Source of the DNA: JBBWZH01 sp035544115 | GTDB taxonomy: Bacteria > Actinomycetota > Actinomycetes > Mycobacteriales > CADCTP01 | Assembly: GCA_963714145.1 (NCBI GenBank) | Contig: OY970235.1 | Location: forward strand, 7,998,001 to 8,062,000 | Direction: 5' to 3' | Length of the DNA: 64,000 nucleotides | Notes under the pieces: model-generated | The model's input: the letters and a program-made list of their open reading frames with translations, nothing else | Told to the model about the DNA's origin: nothing | Database searches by the model: none | Translations under genes and position numbers: made by a program | Shown here: positions 8,539 to 16,808 of the stretch, piece by piece | How positions within the stretch are numbered: the first letter of the stretch is position 1 | Layout: every line of letters begins with the position of its first letter

Positions 8539-9462
8539 TCACCCAGCGGTGGGGTGGAAGCGGGTCGGCGAGTGTCCGAGTTGTGTCTTCATGAAGTCCG
8601 ATGCCCGGTCGAGTGCCGCTCCGGCCTCGTCGAGGAGTGCGGCGTAGCCCTGGAACACGTGCGGGACGCCTGGTGTGACCTCGAGGGTGACCGCGACATC
8701 GCTCGTGGCTGCCCGTGCCGCGAGCCGGAGCGCGTCGCTGAGCAGGATCTCGTGCGTCCCTACCTGGATCAGCAGCGGCGGCAGGCCGCTGAGATCGGCG
8801 AAGATCGGGCTGATCAGTGGGTCGGCGGCGTCGGTGCCGGCCACATACTCCGGAGCCCGGACGCGGAGGCCCCGCGGGGTCAGGATCGGGTCGAGCGATT
8901 GCCGTTCGGTCAATGTGTCGCCGGACAGGGTCAGATCGGCGTAGGGCGACATCAGGAACGCACCTGCCGGCATGGGTAGTCCGGCCTCCCTCGCGGCGAG
9001 GAGTGTGGCCACCGCCAGCCCGGCTCCGGCCGAATCGCCGGCAAGAACGATCTGACCAGGGTCCATGCCTTGCGCGAGCAGTCCTTCGTAGGCGGCGCGA
9101 GCGTCTTCGACCGCGGCCGGATAGGGGTGTTCCGGGGCGAGTCGATAGTCGAGGGTGATGGCATTGACGCCCGTTCGCCGAACGAGGTCACCCACCAGTG
9201 GGATCGAGGTCGCCGCCGAGCCGATGACGTAGACGCCGCCGTGAAAGTAGAGGATCACGCCGTCGGACTCGGTGCCCGGGATCGTGACCTCGATGCCGCC
9301 GACGCCGCCGATCTCCATCGGCTTCTGCAGGACGTCCGCGGGCACCGGGACCTGTGCCATCAACGCGTTGAACGCGGCTCGCACCGAGGCGACATCGGCG
9401 GCGGTGTCGAGCCCGCCCTGACGCAGGATGGCATCCAGTTGGCTCTGCTGTTCCTTGCTCAT
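8539..9462 (-). CDS. Alpha/beta hydrolase of the hormone-sensitive lipase (esterase) family
   Basis: A 307-residue intracellular esterase. The oxyanion-hole motif YFHGGVYV lies near residue 78, DYRLAPEHPYPA near 112, the nucleophile elbow GDSAGAG near 147, the acid residue in the DPLISPI region near 232, and the His in VPHVFQGY near 275, so all catalytic elements of the family are present. It probably hydrolyses short-chain esters. The ATG at 9462 has GGGGAGGA about 8 bases upstream; a longer in-frame form starting at 9597 has no ribosome-binding site. It lies downstream of a small conserved protein and a LuxR fragment on the same strand. Confidence 0.85.
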   Translation of the reverse strand: MSKEQQSQLDAILRQGGLDTAADVASVRAAFNALMAQVPVPADVLQKPMEIGGVGGIEVTIPGTESDGVILYFHGGVYVIGSAATSIPLVGDLVRRTGVNAITLDYRLAPEHPYPAAVEDARAAYEGLLAQGMDPGQIVLAGDSAGAGLAVATLLAAREAGLPMPAGAFLMSPYADLTLSGDTLTERQSLDPILTPRGLRVRAPEYVAGTDAADPLISPIFADLSGLPPLLIQVGTHEILLSDALRLAARAATSDVAVTLEVTPGVPHVFQGYAALLDEAGAALDRASDFMKTQLGHSPTRFHPTAG

Positions 9463-9593
9463 CGGCCGTCCTCCCCAGGCGTCGAGGCCACCCACGATCG
9501 CGGTGATCGAGGTGAGCTGTCCTCGCCGGAAGGTGGTGATTCCCTGCCTGGCGTGGGCCGGCGACGAGCGCAGGGCCGGGATCGTCATGCCCG

Positions 9594-9821
9594 TCATGTC
9601 CGCGGTGGTCTGGGCCTGACCTGGCGCAGTTCGAGAAGCTCGAGGCCGAGGGCCTCGATCTGGGCGAGGACACCGAACATCGCGGATTGATCTTCAAGCA
9701 CGCCGGTGAGCACCGTCTCACTGCCGTCCAGTTCGGCCACCATCCTGGGGAAGGCGGACAGGGCAGTCGCTCCGAGCCGACCCTTTATCCGGATCACGTA
9801 CAAGCTCGGCGGCGCGGCCAC
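9594..9821 (-). CDS. Small conserved hypothetical protein
   Basis: A 75-residue soluble protein beginning with GTG. The pattern YVIRIKGRLG...FPRMVAEL...ETVLTGVLEDQSAMFGVLAQIEALGLELLELR looks like a beta-alpha-beta ferredoxin-like fold. Small proteins of this type are common in actinobacteria, often next to LuxR-type regulators, as here; no function is known to me. There is no strong ribosome-binding site, and the exact start is uncertain. It lies 131 bp upstream of the esterase gene and 71 bp downstream of the LuxR fragment. Confidence 0.6.
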   Translation of the reverse strand: MAAPPSLYVIRIKGRLGATALSAFPRMVAELDGSETVLTGVLEDQSAMFGVLAQIEALGLELLELRQVRPRPPRT

Positions 9822-9892
9822 ATGGTGATCGTGCTGGGCGACCTAGTGAATCGGCGACGCCGGAATCCAGCGATTGAGCCCGCGGACCGTGG

Positions 9893-10246
9893 CTATTTCG
9901 GAGATGTTGGCGAAAGCCGGTGGGCCAGGAGCCGCAGCTGGCGGGCGCGTTGAACGGCAGTTGACCGGTCGCCCGCACCGAGTTTGGCGTAGAGGTTGCG
10001 GATGTGAGTGTTGACGGTGTGGATCGAGACGTGCAGATCATGCGCGATTTCGGCCCGCGTCAGGTTTGTCGGAAGAAGTCCCAGGACGCGCAGCTCGCTG
10101 GGGGTGAGCTCACCTGGGCGGGGGAGCGGCTCGCGGTTGGTGCGCTGCGGCGACGCGCCCCACAGTTGGTCAACGATGTCAGTAAGAAGGGCACCGTGGG
10201 CATCCGCAGGCTGCCCATCGCCAGGACCATGCGGGTCCTCTGACAC
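9893..10246 (-). CDS. LuxR-type HTH protein, C-terminal domain only
   Basis: A 117-residue protein made almost entirely of a LuxR/GerE DNA-binding domain at residues 45-108 (ELTPSELRVLGLL, then IAHDLHVSIHTVNTHIRNLYAKLG). In this subfamily the same domain normally ends MalT-like regulators of ~900 residues. Here an in-frame stop lies only 55 bases upstream of the GTG, so no sensor or ATPase portion is present. There is no Shine-Dalgarno site. It may be a truncated remnant or a real small regulator; it could control the 75-residue protein and esterase downstream. Confidence 0.6.
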   Translation of the reverse strand: MSEDPHGPGDGQPADAHGALLTDIVDQLWGASPQRTNREPLPRPGELTPSELRVLGLLPTNLTRAEIAHDLHVSIHTVNTHIRNLYAKLGAGDRSTAVQRARQLRLLAHRLSPTSPK

Positions 10247-10300
10247 AGGGCGGCTGCTAGGTCCGATCCAGCCATCGACGTGGTCGTCGTCGGCGGTGGG

Positions 10301-10612
10301 TCAGCGGTGGGGGCAGCCGGTTGAGCGGGGCGGGGTTGGTCGCGTGGGTGCCGTGCCGCTGCCCGGGGGCGGTTGCCGGGCCTGTTGTGGCGGCCCGGCC
10401 GGCCCGATCGCGGACGACAGGCAGTCGGGTGTCCTGCTGGGCAGGCCGAGCGGGCCGTAGGTCGGCGGAGGCGTTGGCGAGCCCGTGACGGATGCGTCGG
10501 GGTGCGCGACGCCAGCGACCGTGTGCGCCGGCCGCCCGATCGGGCTCCCGGTCAGGATCAGGACAGCGGCCGCGGCCAACGCCGCGGTCGCCCGCCAGGT
10601 CGAGGACGTCAT
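10301..10612 (-). CDS. Possible small secreted Pro-rich protein
   Basis: A 103-residue frame. From the ATG at 10612 it has a plausible signal peptide (MTSSTWRATAALAAAAVLIL then a polar region) and a Pro/Ser/Gly-rich remainder without a recognised domain. No clear ribosome-binding site or homologous motif was seen, and GC-rich DNA produces such frames by chance. It lies divergent from the GNAT gene and upstream of the LuxR fragment. Confidence 0.35.
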   Translation of the reverse strand: MTSSTWRATAALAAAAVLILTGSPIGRPAHTVAGVAHPDASVTGSPTPPPTYGPLGLPSRTPDCLSSAIGPAGPPQQARQPPPGSGTAPTRPTPPRSTGCPHR

Positions 10613-10693
10613 CGCGACCAGGTTCGCATGGGTCCGGGTCGATCCGGTACCGCGGTCGGTTGACGTGCTGACGAGGGCCCACCGATTGTCGTA

Positions 10694-10722
10694 CTGGCAA
10701 TGAAAACGGGTTCGGCTACTAT
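10694..10722 (+). promoter_or_regulatory. Promoter of the GNAT/nicotianamine-synthase operon with a Zur-like site
   Basis: CTGGCA (10694-10699), a 17-base spacer, then TACTAT (10717-10722) make a fair sigma-70-type promoter. Inside the spacer, TGAAAACGGGTTCGG (10701-10715) resembles the actinobacterial Zur box: the left half TGAAAA is exact, while the right half is only partial. If real, it would link the operon to zinc status. The promoter is read directly; the operator is inference. Confidence 0.45.
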
Positions 10723-10772
10723 CTGCGGGGTGCGGGCCGGGTCTGCTGGTCGAGTGTCGGGTTGGGGGAGTC

Positions 10773-11330
10773 ATGGGTGTCACTGTCACGGTGGCGACGG
10801 CGGCGGATGTTGCCGAGGCCCAGCGGGTGATGTCTCGGGTGCTTGTTGAGGATCTGGGCGGCTATCGCGCTCAGTGGCATGCCGATGTGGCGGATCTGGT
10901 CGGCGGGTATGTGTCGGCTGAGCGGTCGGCGCTGTTCGTTGCCCGGCTCGAGGCGGCGGTGGGTGCGCCTGCGGGTGCGGTGGTGGGTACGGCGGCGGTG
11001 CGGCCGTGCCGGTTGGTGTCGCCGCCGAATCCGGCCTGGCTGGTCGAGCGTTTCGCCGGTCCGGCGGTCTGTGAGTTGCGCCGGGTGTGGGTGTTGGCCG
11101 AGGCGCGGCGGCGTGGTGTGGCGGCGGAGTTGGTCCGGGCGGCGGCTCGGTGGGCGACCACGTCGGGCGGGTACGACACGGTGTACCTGCATACCGACAC
11201 GGCCGCGCCGGGCGCGGAGGCGTTCTGGCGGGGGATGCCGACGGTGGAGGTGCTCGACTGCCGGCCGGACCCGTACAACTGCGTGCACTTCGTGCTGGAT
11301 CTGGCCAAGCTCCTTGGCGGCGGCCGGTGA
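10773..11330 (+). CDS. GNAT N-acetyltransferase
   Basis: A 185-residue GNAT-fold protein. An N-terminal strand (VTVATAADVAEAQRV), a substrate-loop region, and the acetyl-CoA-binding motif A at residues 95-115 (ELRRVWVLAEARRRGVAAEL, the R-x-x-G-x-A type) are visible, followed by YLHTDTAAPGAEAFWRGM. It transfers an acyl group from CoA to an amine. The ATG has GGGGGAG 5 bases upstream. Its TGA overlaps the GTG of the nicotianamine-synthase-like gene (GTGA), so the two are co-translated. The partner suggests that the acceptor may be an amino-acid-derived metallophore or its precursor; this is inference. Confidence 0.85.
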   Translation: MGVTVTVATAADVAEAQRVMSRVLVEDLGGYRAQWHADVADLVGGYVSAERSALFVARLEAAVGAPAGAVVGTAAVRPCRLVSPPNPAWLVERFAGPAVCELRRVWVLAEARRRGVAAELVRAAARWATTSGGYDTVYLHTDTAAPGAEAFWRGMPTVEVLDCRPDPYNCVHFVLDLAKLLGGGR

Positions 11331-12208
11331 CGGCTATCGGGGTCGGCTGCCCGGTCGAGCCGGTGTGGCAGCTGCTCGCCGGGCGGGTGGTCGCGGCGTA
11401 CGGGGAGTTGGAGCGGCTGGTGCGGGAGTCGGATCTGGAGCCGGACGAGCCGACGAACCAGGCCTTCACCGAGTTGGTCGCGCTGTGTGGGCACCGGCCG
11501 GAGGCGGAGGTGGCGGCGGTGCTCGCCGACGCCCGGGTCAGGGCCGTCACGCAGCGGCTGCGGCAGCTGTGCGCGGCCGGCGAGTTCCGGCTGGAACGGT
11601 GCTGGGCCCGCCGGATCGCCGCGGCGGCGGACCCGGCCGGCGAACTGCGGGCCTTCCCGTACCTGGACAACTACCGGGCGCTGGCCGCGCTCGAGGTCCA
11701 GTCGCTGAGCGGGCTGCTGGCGGCCGGAGCCGGCGCGGGGCGGGCGCTGGCCCGGGTCTGTGTGCTGGGGTCCGGGCCGCTGCCGCTGACCGCGCTGCTG
11801 CTTGCGCGGGGTCTGGGCGCCAGCGTGGAGGCGGTGGACCGGGATGCCGAGGCGACCGCGCTGGCGCGCGCGGTGCTGCGCCGGCTGCCCGGGGGCCGGC
11901 GGGTCCTGGTCTGTTCCGGTGAGGCCGCCGATTTCGCCGGGGTGAGCAGCGCCGACCTGGTCGTCCTGGCGGCTCTGGTCGGGGTGGACCCGGTCGAGAA
12001 GCAGGGTGTGCTCGCGCGGGTGGCCGACCAGATGCGGCCCGGCGCGGTCCTGCTCGTGCGCAGCGCGCACCGGCTGCGGACCTTGCTGTACCCGCCGATC
12101 ACGGTCGACGAGCTGACCGCGGCCAGCGCGGGCCTGCTGCGGCCGCTGGCCGAGATCCGCCCGATGACGGAGGTGGTCAACTCGTTCCTGGTCGCTGTTC
12201 GGAGCTGA
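11327..12208 (+). CDS. Nicotianamine-synthase-like protein
   Basis: A 293-residue protein. The signature GSGPLPLT lies at residues 148-155 on a Rossmann strand (VCVLGSGPLPLTALLLARG), followed by VEAVDRDAEATALARAV, ADLVVLAALVG and a C-terminal EVVNSFLV. This block defines nicotianamine synthases and the bacterial CntL/staphylopine-type enzymes, which transfer the aminobutyrate group of SAM to an amine to build metal chelators. The start is GTG, overlapping the acetyltransferase stop by 4 bp. No CntK racemase, CntM dehydrogenase or transporter is adjacent, so the product is not predictable beyond a likely opine- or nicotianamine-like chelator. The gene converges on the amidohydrolase gene and overlaps it by 32 bp. 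Confidence 0.85.
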   Translation: MTAIGVGCPVEPVWQLLAGRVVAAYGELERLVRESDLEPDEPTNQAFTELVALCGHRPEAEVAAVLADARVRAVTQRLRQLCAAGEFRLERCWARRIAAAADPAGELRAFPYLDNYRALAALEVQSLSGLLAAGAGAGRALARVCVLGSGPLPLTALLLARGLGASVEAVDRDAEATALARAVLRRLPGGRRVLVCSGEAADFAGVSSADLVVLAALVGVDPVEKQGVLARVADQMRPGAVLLVRSAHRLRTLLYPPITVDELTAASAGLLRPLAEIRPMTEVVNSFLVAVRS

Positions 12209-13412
12209 GCGCGGCCCGGTCCACGCCTGGCAGCGCGATCTCCCGGCCGCGCAGCACGACCCGCTGGGGCCGGGTCAGCGCGGTGATGTCGGCGGTGGGA
12301 TCGCCGGGCAGCACGAGCAGGTCCGCGGCCAGCCCGGGACGTAACCGGCCGGTCGTCGCGCCGAGGCCGCAGGCGTCGGCCGCGGCCGAGGTGGCCGACG
12401 CCAGGGCCGCTGCCGGGGCGACGCCGGCGGTCACCAACTCCACCACCGACCACGGCAGGATGCCGTGCGGCTTGCCCGGGTGGATGCCGGCGTCCGAGCC
12501 GCTGATCAGCCGCACGCCGGCCGCGGCCATCCGTCCGACCTGCGCCAGCCGGCCCTCGACCGTGTAGTTCGTGCCCGCCATCAGCGCGGCGGCCTGCGCG
12601 GACGGGGCGCTTCCCGGGCTCCGGCCGATGGTCGGGCAGACCGCGACACCGGCGGCGGCCAGGTCACCGAACAGCGACTCGGGTCGTTCCAGCCCGCGTT
12701 CGGTCATGCAGGTGCAGTGTTCGATGCCGTCCACGCCCGCCGCCAGGCAGACCCGGACCGACTCCACCGAGTGGGCGTGCGCGGTCACCGGGAGACCGGC
12801 CCCGTGCGCCAGCCGCACCACCTCGATGAGGTCCGGCGTCGCGTACTGCAGGGCGAGCAGGTTCGATCCGGCCGTCATCGACCCGCCCGACACCATCACC
12901 TTCACGACATCGACGCGCCGGTCAGCCCGCTCCCGGACCGCGGCGGCAAGCTCCCCGCGGCCCTGCGCCTGGCCGCCCATGCTCCAGCAGTGCCCGCCGG
13001 GCGACGTGATCGGCGGCCCGGACACCACCAGCCGAGGCTCACCATCACGCGGGCCGGCCGCGGCCCGGTCGGCGACCGTCCAGTGGTGATCCCCGAGATC
13101 CCGCACGGTCGTCACGCCGGCCCGCACGTGATCGGCCAGCGCCGCCCGCACCACCCGGACCCGCTCCTGCGGGCCTTGATCGGGCACCCGGGCCAGCGCG
13201 TCCGGACCGCCGTCGCCGCACAGGTGCACATGCGCGTCGATGAGCCCCGGCAGCACGGTGCTACCGGGCAGCCGGGTGACCGGTACGCCGGCCGGCAGGT
13301 CGAACCGGCCGGTCTGCACCCCGGCGATCCGTCCGCCCTCCACCACGACCAGTACGCCGCCGCGCAGGATCCGCTCACCGTCGAAGCCGGCATCCGCGTA
13401 ATACCCGCGCAT
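12177..13412 (-). CDS. Amidohydrolase (imidazolonepropionase/prolidase-like)
   Basis: A 411-residue metal-dependent hydrolase. It has the entry beta-sandwich, the metal motif GLIDAHVHL near residue 60, a Lys-containing VDVVKVMVSGG near 170, His ligands in VTAHAHSVES and GIEHCTCM (about 210-235), and the Asp in LISGSDAGIHPG near 310. This is the pattern of amidohydrolases that cleave acyl-amino-acid or Xaa-Pro-type bonds. The ATG at 13412 has a G-rich ribosome-binding site just upstream. The same reading frame runs back into the upstream amidase gene, giving an apparent 989-residue fusion, but this comes from a frameshift in the amidase, not from a true fusion. Confidence 0.85.
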   Translation of the reverse strand: MRGYYADAGFDGERILRGGVLVVVEGGRIAGVQTGRFDLPAGVPVTRLPGSTVLPGLIDAHVHLCGDGGPDALARVPDQGPQERVRVVRAALADHVRAGVTTVRDLGDHHWTVADRAAAGPRDGEPRLVVSGPPITSPGGHCWSMGGQAQGRGELAAAVRERADRRVDVVKVMVSGGSMTAGSNLLALQYATPDLIEVVRLAHGAGLPVTAHAHSVESVRVCLAAGVDGIEHCTCMTERGLERPESLFGDLAAAGVAVCPTIGRSPGSAPSAQAAALMAGTNYTVEGRLAQVGRMAAAGVRLISGSDAGIHPGKPHGILPWSVVELVTAGVAPAAALASATSAAADACGLGATTGRLRPGLAADLLVLPGDPTADITALTRPQRVVLRGREIALPGVDRAALSSEQRPGTS

Positions 13413-13504
13413 CCGACCCCCACGGCAGCCGATCGGACCTCCCGCGTCAAGAAGACACCAGGCCGCGCAACCCCGCAGCCCGACGGATCGACCCGGCCGC
13501 GCCC

Positions 13505-15146
13505 CTACCCGATCGTCGGGATGAACGTCGGCGGCCGGCGGGCCTGGGTCCCCTGCTCGTACGCGTACGCCAGCGGCAGCAGTTCCTGCTCGCCGAACCG
13601 CGGCCCGATGAACGACACGCCGATCGGGAACGGGCCGTCGAAGCCCGCCGGGACCGTGACGCTCGGGTAGCCGGCGACGCCGGCCGGGGCCGACGACAGG
13701 ACGAAGCTGGTCCAACATGTCGCCGCCGGGCAGCCGGGTCTTCCACGCCGGCCCGTTCGTCGGCGCGATGATCGCGTCCAGGTGCAGCCCGGCGAGGGTG
13801 TCGTCGATGCTGCGCTTCGCCAGCGTGGTCGCGGTCCGGCGCTGCTGCCGGTAGACCGGATCGGTGAGGTCACCCGAGGTCGCCTCGGCGGCCTCGAAGG
13901 TCTCCTGCCCGAAGAACGGCATCTCGACGGCGGCGTGCGCGTTGTTGAACGCGATCAGCTCGGCCAGCGTCTTCGGGTGGTTGCCCGGCCGGGTCGCCAG
14001 GTAGGCCCTGATGTCGTGCTTGAACTCGACGAGCGCCGCGGCGAACTCCGGTTCGCCGATCTGGTCCTGGAACGGCAGGTCGGCCGGGACGACCGTGGCA
14101 CCGAGCCGGCGTAGCTCGCTGACGACCCGCGTCATGATCGCCCCGACCGCCGGGACGTTCTCCCCGCCGGTGCCGGCGAGCCAGAGCCCGATCCGCTTGC
14201 CGCGCAGCGCGCCCGGCCGGAACGCCCGCAGGTAGTTCACCGCGTCGAACGGCGCCGCGGCAGCGGTCGCCGGGTCGGCCGGGTCCACGCCGCGGATGAC
14301 CTGCAGCGTCAGCGCCGCGTCGACCAGGTGCCGGGCCATCGGGCCGGCGGTGTCCTGCTGGAGCGTGACCGGCACCACGCCGCCGCGGCTGATCAGGCCG
14401 AGGGTGGGCCTGATGCCCACGATGCCGTTCTGGCCGGACGGATGGACGATCGAGCCGTGGGTCTCGGTACCGATCGCGACGGTCGCCAGGTTGGCCGAGA
14501 TGCCCGAGCCCGAGCCGGCGGACGAGCCGGACGGGTTGCGATCGAGGACGTACGGGTTGTTGTTCTGGCCGCCGACCGCCGACCAGCCACTGCTCGACGA
14601 CGTCCCGCGGAAGTTCGCCCACTCGGACAGGTTCGCCTTGCCGATGAGCACCGCACCCGCCCGGCGCAGCTTGCCGACCAGGAACGCGTCCCGGGCCGGC
14701 GGCGTGCCGGCAAGCGCGAACGAGCCGGCGGTGGTGCCCTGCCGGTCGGCGGTGTCGATGTTGTCCTTCAGCAGCACCGGGATGCCGTCCAGCGGGCCGC
14801 GCAGGTCGTGCTGGCGCCGCCGCCGGTCGCTGGCGACCGCCTGCGGCAGCGCGTCCGGGTTGACCTTGAGGACCGCGTGCAGCCGCGGGTCGAGAGCCTG
14901 GATCCGGGCCAGATAGAACGCGGTGAGCTGTGCCGAGGACAGCTGGTGGCGGTCCATCGCCCGCTGCAGGTCCGGGATTGTGGCCGATTCCAGGTTGACT
15001 CCGCGCAGCACCGGGGCGGGCGCGGTCAACGGGTTTCCGGGCCCGGCGGCGACGTGCGCCGGCGGCGTCGCGGTCGCCGGCAGCACCGGGCTGAGCGCGG
15101 TCGCCGAGATCGCGGTGAGCAGCACGAGCACGCGGGGCAGGCGCAT
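13505..15146 (-). pseudogene. Secreted amidase (amidase signature family), frameshifted near its 3' end
   Basis: A ~545-residue secreted amidase when read through one frameshift. A signal peptide (MRLPRVLVLLTAISATALS) is followed by the Lys of the Ser-Ser-Lys triad in GIPVLLKDNIDTA and the glycine/serine signature GSSAGSGSGISANLA around residue 205. At about 13,705-13,715 the frame changes: upstream it reads to GGDMLDQ, and the conserved continuation FVLSSAPAGVAGYPSVTVPAG is found in the next frame and ends at 13505. One inserted or two deleted bases explain it, with no homopolymer at the site. It could be a real inactivation or a sequence error. The ATG has GGAGGT upstream and a conserved promoter (TTGACA, complement of 15205-15210). 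Confidence 0.8.
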
Positions 15147-15264
15147 GGCGACCTCCGGGGTGGCGACAGTGCCGAGGTCCGACGCAACTCTGCCACGCGG
15201 TCGGTGTCAATCGCCCGGAAGCGCAGTCATCCGGCAGCGATCATCATCCGATCAGGCTGCCTGC
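15141..15264 (-). repeat. Direct repeat copy 1: amidase leader and promoter
   Basis: About 125 bp covering the start codon, ribosome-binding site and promoter of the amidase gene. It matches 16524-16649 at roughly 80-85 % by eye, with the outer ~55 bp (from 15205) almost identical. Both copies keep the TTGACA -35 box (complement of 15205-15210) and a CATCCGGCAGCGATCATCAT block upstream of it. Confidence 0.85.
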
Positions 15265-15321
15265 TGGTGCCCGCGCACATCATCTGCCTCGTACGAAAGA
15301 CGCCGGCCGCGGGCAGCATCA

Positions 15322-16350
15322 TCAGGTTGCCGGCGCGGCGGGCCACTCGGCCGGGTGCCAGTACGGGCTGTAGCGCCCGCAGTCGACCATCCAGTCGTAG
15401 GTGCCCTGTAGCCAGGCGCGGATGGCACGCAGGTGTGCCTGGACCGGGGGCGCCGCGGGTGGTTCGGCTCGCGCGTAGAGGTCGGCGAACGCGCGGATCT
15501 CCCGATTGGCGATGCCGGCGGCTCGGTCCAGCCCGGCCTGCAGGCCGCGCCGGTCCGCGTGCGCGCAGACCAGCGGGAGGTTGAAGACGAAGTCGACCGG
15601 GCAGTTGCTGATTTCGCGCGTGCACGAGAACAGGTCGTTGACGATGGCGATGATGTACGCGGCGTGCCTGGTGAGTGTCTCGACGGCGGGATCGTGCAAC
15701 TGCGCCGGCTCCAGTTCGGCGCCGCCGGAGGCGATCTCGACCATGGCGAGGCAGGACAGCGTCGCCGAGGCCTGCACGCGCAGCGGCAGGTACTCGTCGA
15801 CGGTCGGCGTCGAGCGCGCCGACCGGTAGGTGATCTCGGCCAGGCAGCCCAGGAGGTAACCGCGTATCGCATCGCGGAAGCGGGCGAGCTGCGCCGCCGA
15901 GCCCAGCCTGCGATAACGGGCTGCGATGTCGGCCAGCGCGTCGGCCAACGGCGTATACGAGAGCCCGCCTTCCAGGACGCGGAGCAGCGCGGCGATCTGG
16001 CTGCTGACGCCGACCGGATCCGGAGCGGGCTCGTCGACGTGGCCGTCGTCGAACGCGTACAGCCAGGTCGCCCAGTCCGCCGCCAGCCAGAGCGCCTCCC
16101 GGTCGGCAAACGGATACCCGTACGCGCCGAGGTGGCCGAAGAGGTGCGACGCGTTGCGCACCTTGGCCGCTTCGTCGAACAGGCCCCAGCGGTCCAACCA
16201 CTCCCGGGTGTGACCCTCGGCTCCGGCGGTGTCGGGGTGGTGCAGGCCGGGAAAGTCCAGCCGGACCAACGGCAGGCGTAGCACCGGAAGCGGCCACCCC
16301 GCTGGCGCGGCAGTGGACCGACCGACCAGCTCCCCGGCTGCGGGCCTCAT
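15322..16350 (-). CDS. Class I terpene synthase
   Basis: A 342-residue cyclase of the bacterial sesquiterpene/diterpene synthase type. The aspartate-rich motif is AFDDGHVDE (D101, D102, D106), the NSE motif is NDLFSCTRE (N238, S242, E246), and an RY pair sits near the C-terminus (CGRYSPYW). These bind Mg2+ and the diphosphate of the prenyl substrate and ionise it to a carbocation. No prenyl transferase or P450 lies nearby, so the product cannot be guessed. The ATG at 16350 is preferred; the ribosome-binding site is weak, and the frame runs back through an amidase remnant. Expression may come from the second copy of the amidase promoter at 16588-16593. Confidence 0.85.
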   Translation of the reverse strand: MRPAAGELVGRSTAAPAGWPLPVLRLPLVRLDFPGLHHPDTAGAEGHTREWLDRWGLFDEAAKVRNASHLFGHLGAYGYPFADREALWLAADWATWLYAFDDGHVDEPAPDPVGVSSQIAALLRVLEGGLSYTPLADALADIAARYRRLGSAAQLARFRDAIRGYLLGCLAEITYRSARSTPTVDEYLPLRVQASATLSCLAMVEIASGGAELEPAQLHDPAVETLTRHAAYIIAIVNDLFSCTREISNCPVDFVFNLPLVCAHADRRGLQAGLDRAAGIANREIRAFADLYARAEPPAAPPVQAHLRAIRAWLQGTYDWMVDCGRYSPYWHPAEWPAAPAT

Positions 16351-16529
16351 CCGGTCAGGGTGCGGCGGGTCGGGGTGGTGCCGGTGCGCGCGGCGACCGC
16401 GGTCACGGTGCACGGCGTGCCCCGCACGATCAGCAGCTGCCTTGCCGGCCGGCAGTGTCGATGTCGTCCGTGCTGAGCGCGGTCGCCGGGACCGCGGTGA
16501 GGAGGACGAACACGCCGGTACGGGCGCAT
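16351..16529 (-). pseudogene. Decayed remnant of a second amidase gene
   Basis: The complement begins with an ATG in the same leader context as the intact-start amidase and resembles its signal-peptide region, but with a small indel that breaks the frame. About 60 bases on, it jumps to a segment like amidase DNIDTADRQG (complement near 16,460), so an internal deletion is also present. The remaining ~90 bases have no recognised match. It lies directly upstream of the terpene synthase gene. Confidence 0.65.
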
Positions 16530-16649
16530 GGCGACCTCCGGGGCGGCGACAGTGCCTAACTACGACACAACTCCGCGACGCGATTAGTGTCAATCGCCCA
16601 GAAGTGCAGTCATCCGGCAGCGATCATCATCCGATCAGGTTGCCTGACG
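16524..16649 (-). repeat. Direct repeat copy 2: amidase leader and promoter
   Basis: This is the second copy of the ~125 bp unit at 15141-15264. It retains the start codon (complement of 16527-16529), the CGGAGGT ribosome-binding site and the TTGACA box (complement of 16588-16593), but now leads into the amidase remnant and the terpene synthase gene. The two copies bracket the terpene synthase and look like the footprint of an old gene duplication. Confidence 0.85.
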
Positions 16650-16808
16650 GCAGACAGCGGCGTTGCTGGGCACCGCCGGCGGTCCGCGGGCCGGCGGCCG
16701 GGCGGCGGCTGCCCGGTCCGGCGGCCCGGCCGCCTCTTGGGGCAGGCATGTGCCGGCTGGGCGGGGTGCGGGTTGTCGGTGCCCGGCACCTCTGCGACGG
16801 TGATCGGC

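Noticed and set aside
12177..15146. A 989-residue amidase-amidohydrolase fusion protein
   Set aside because: The junction is low-complexity sequence, the conserved amidase end lies in another frame ending at 13505, and the amidohydrolase has its own start and ribosome-binding site at 13412.
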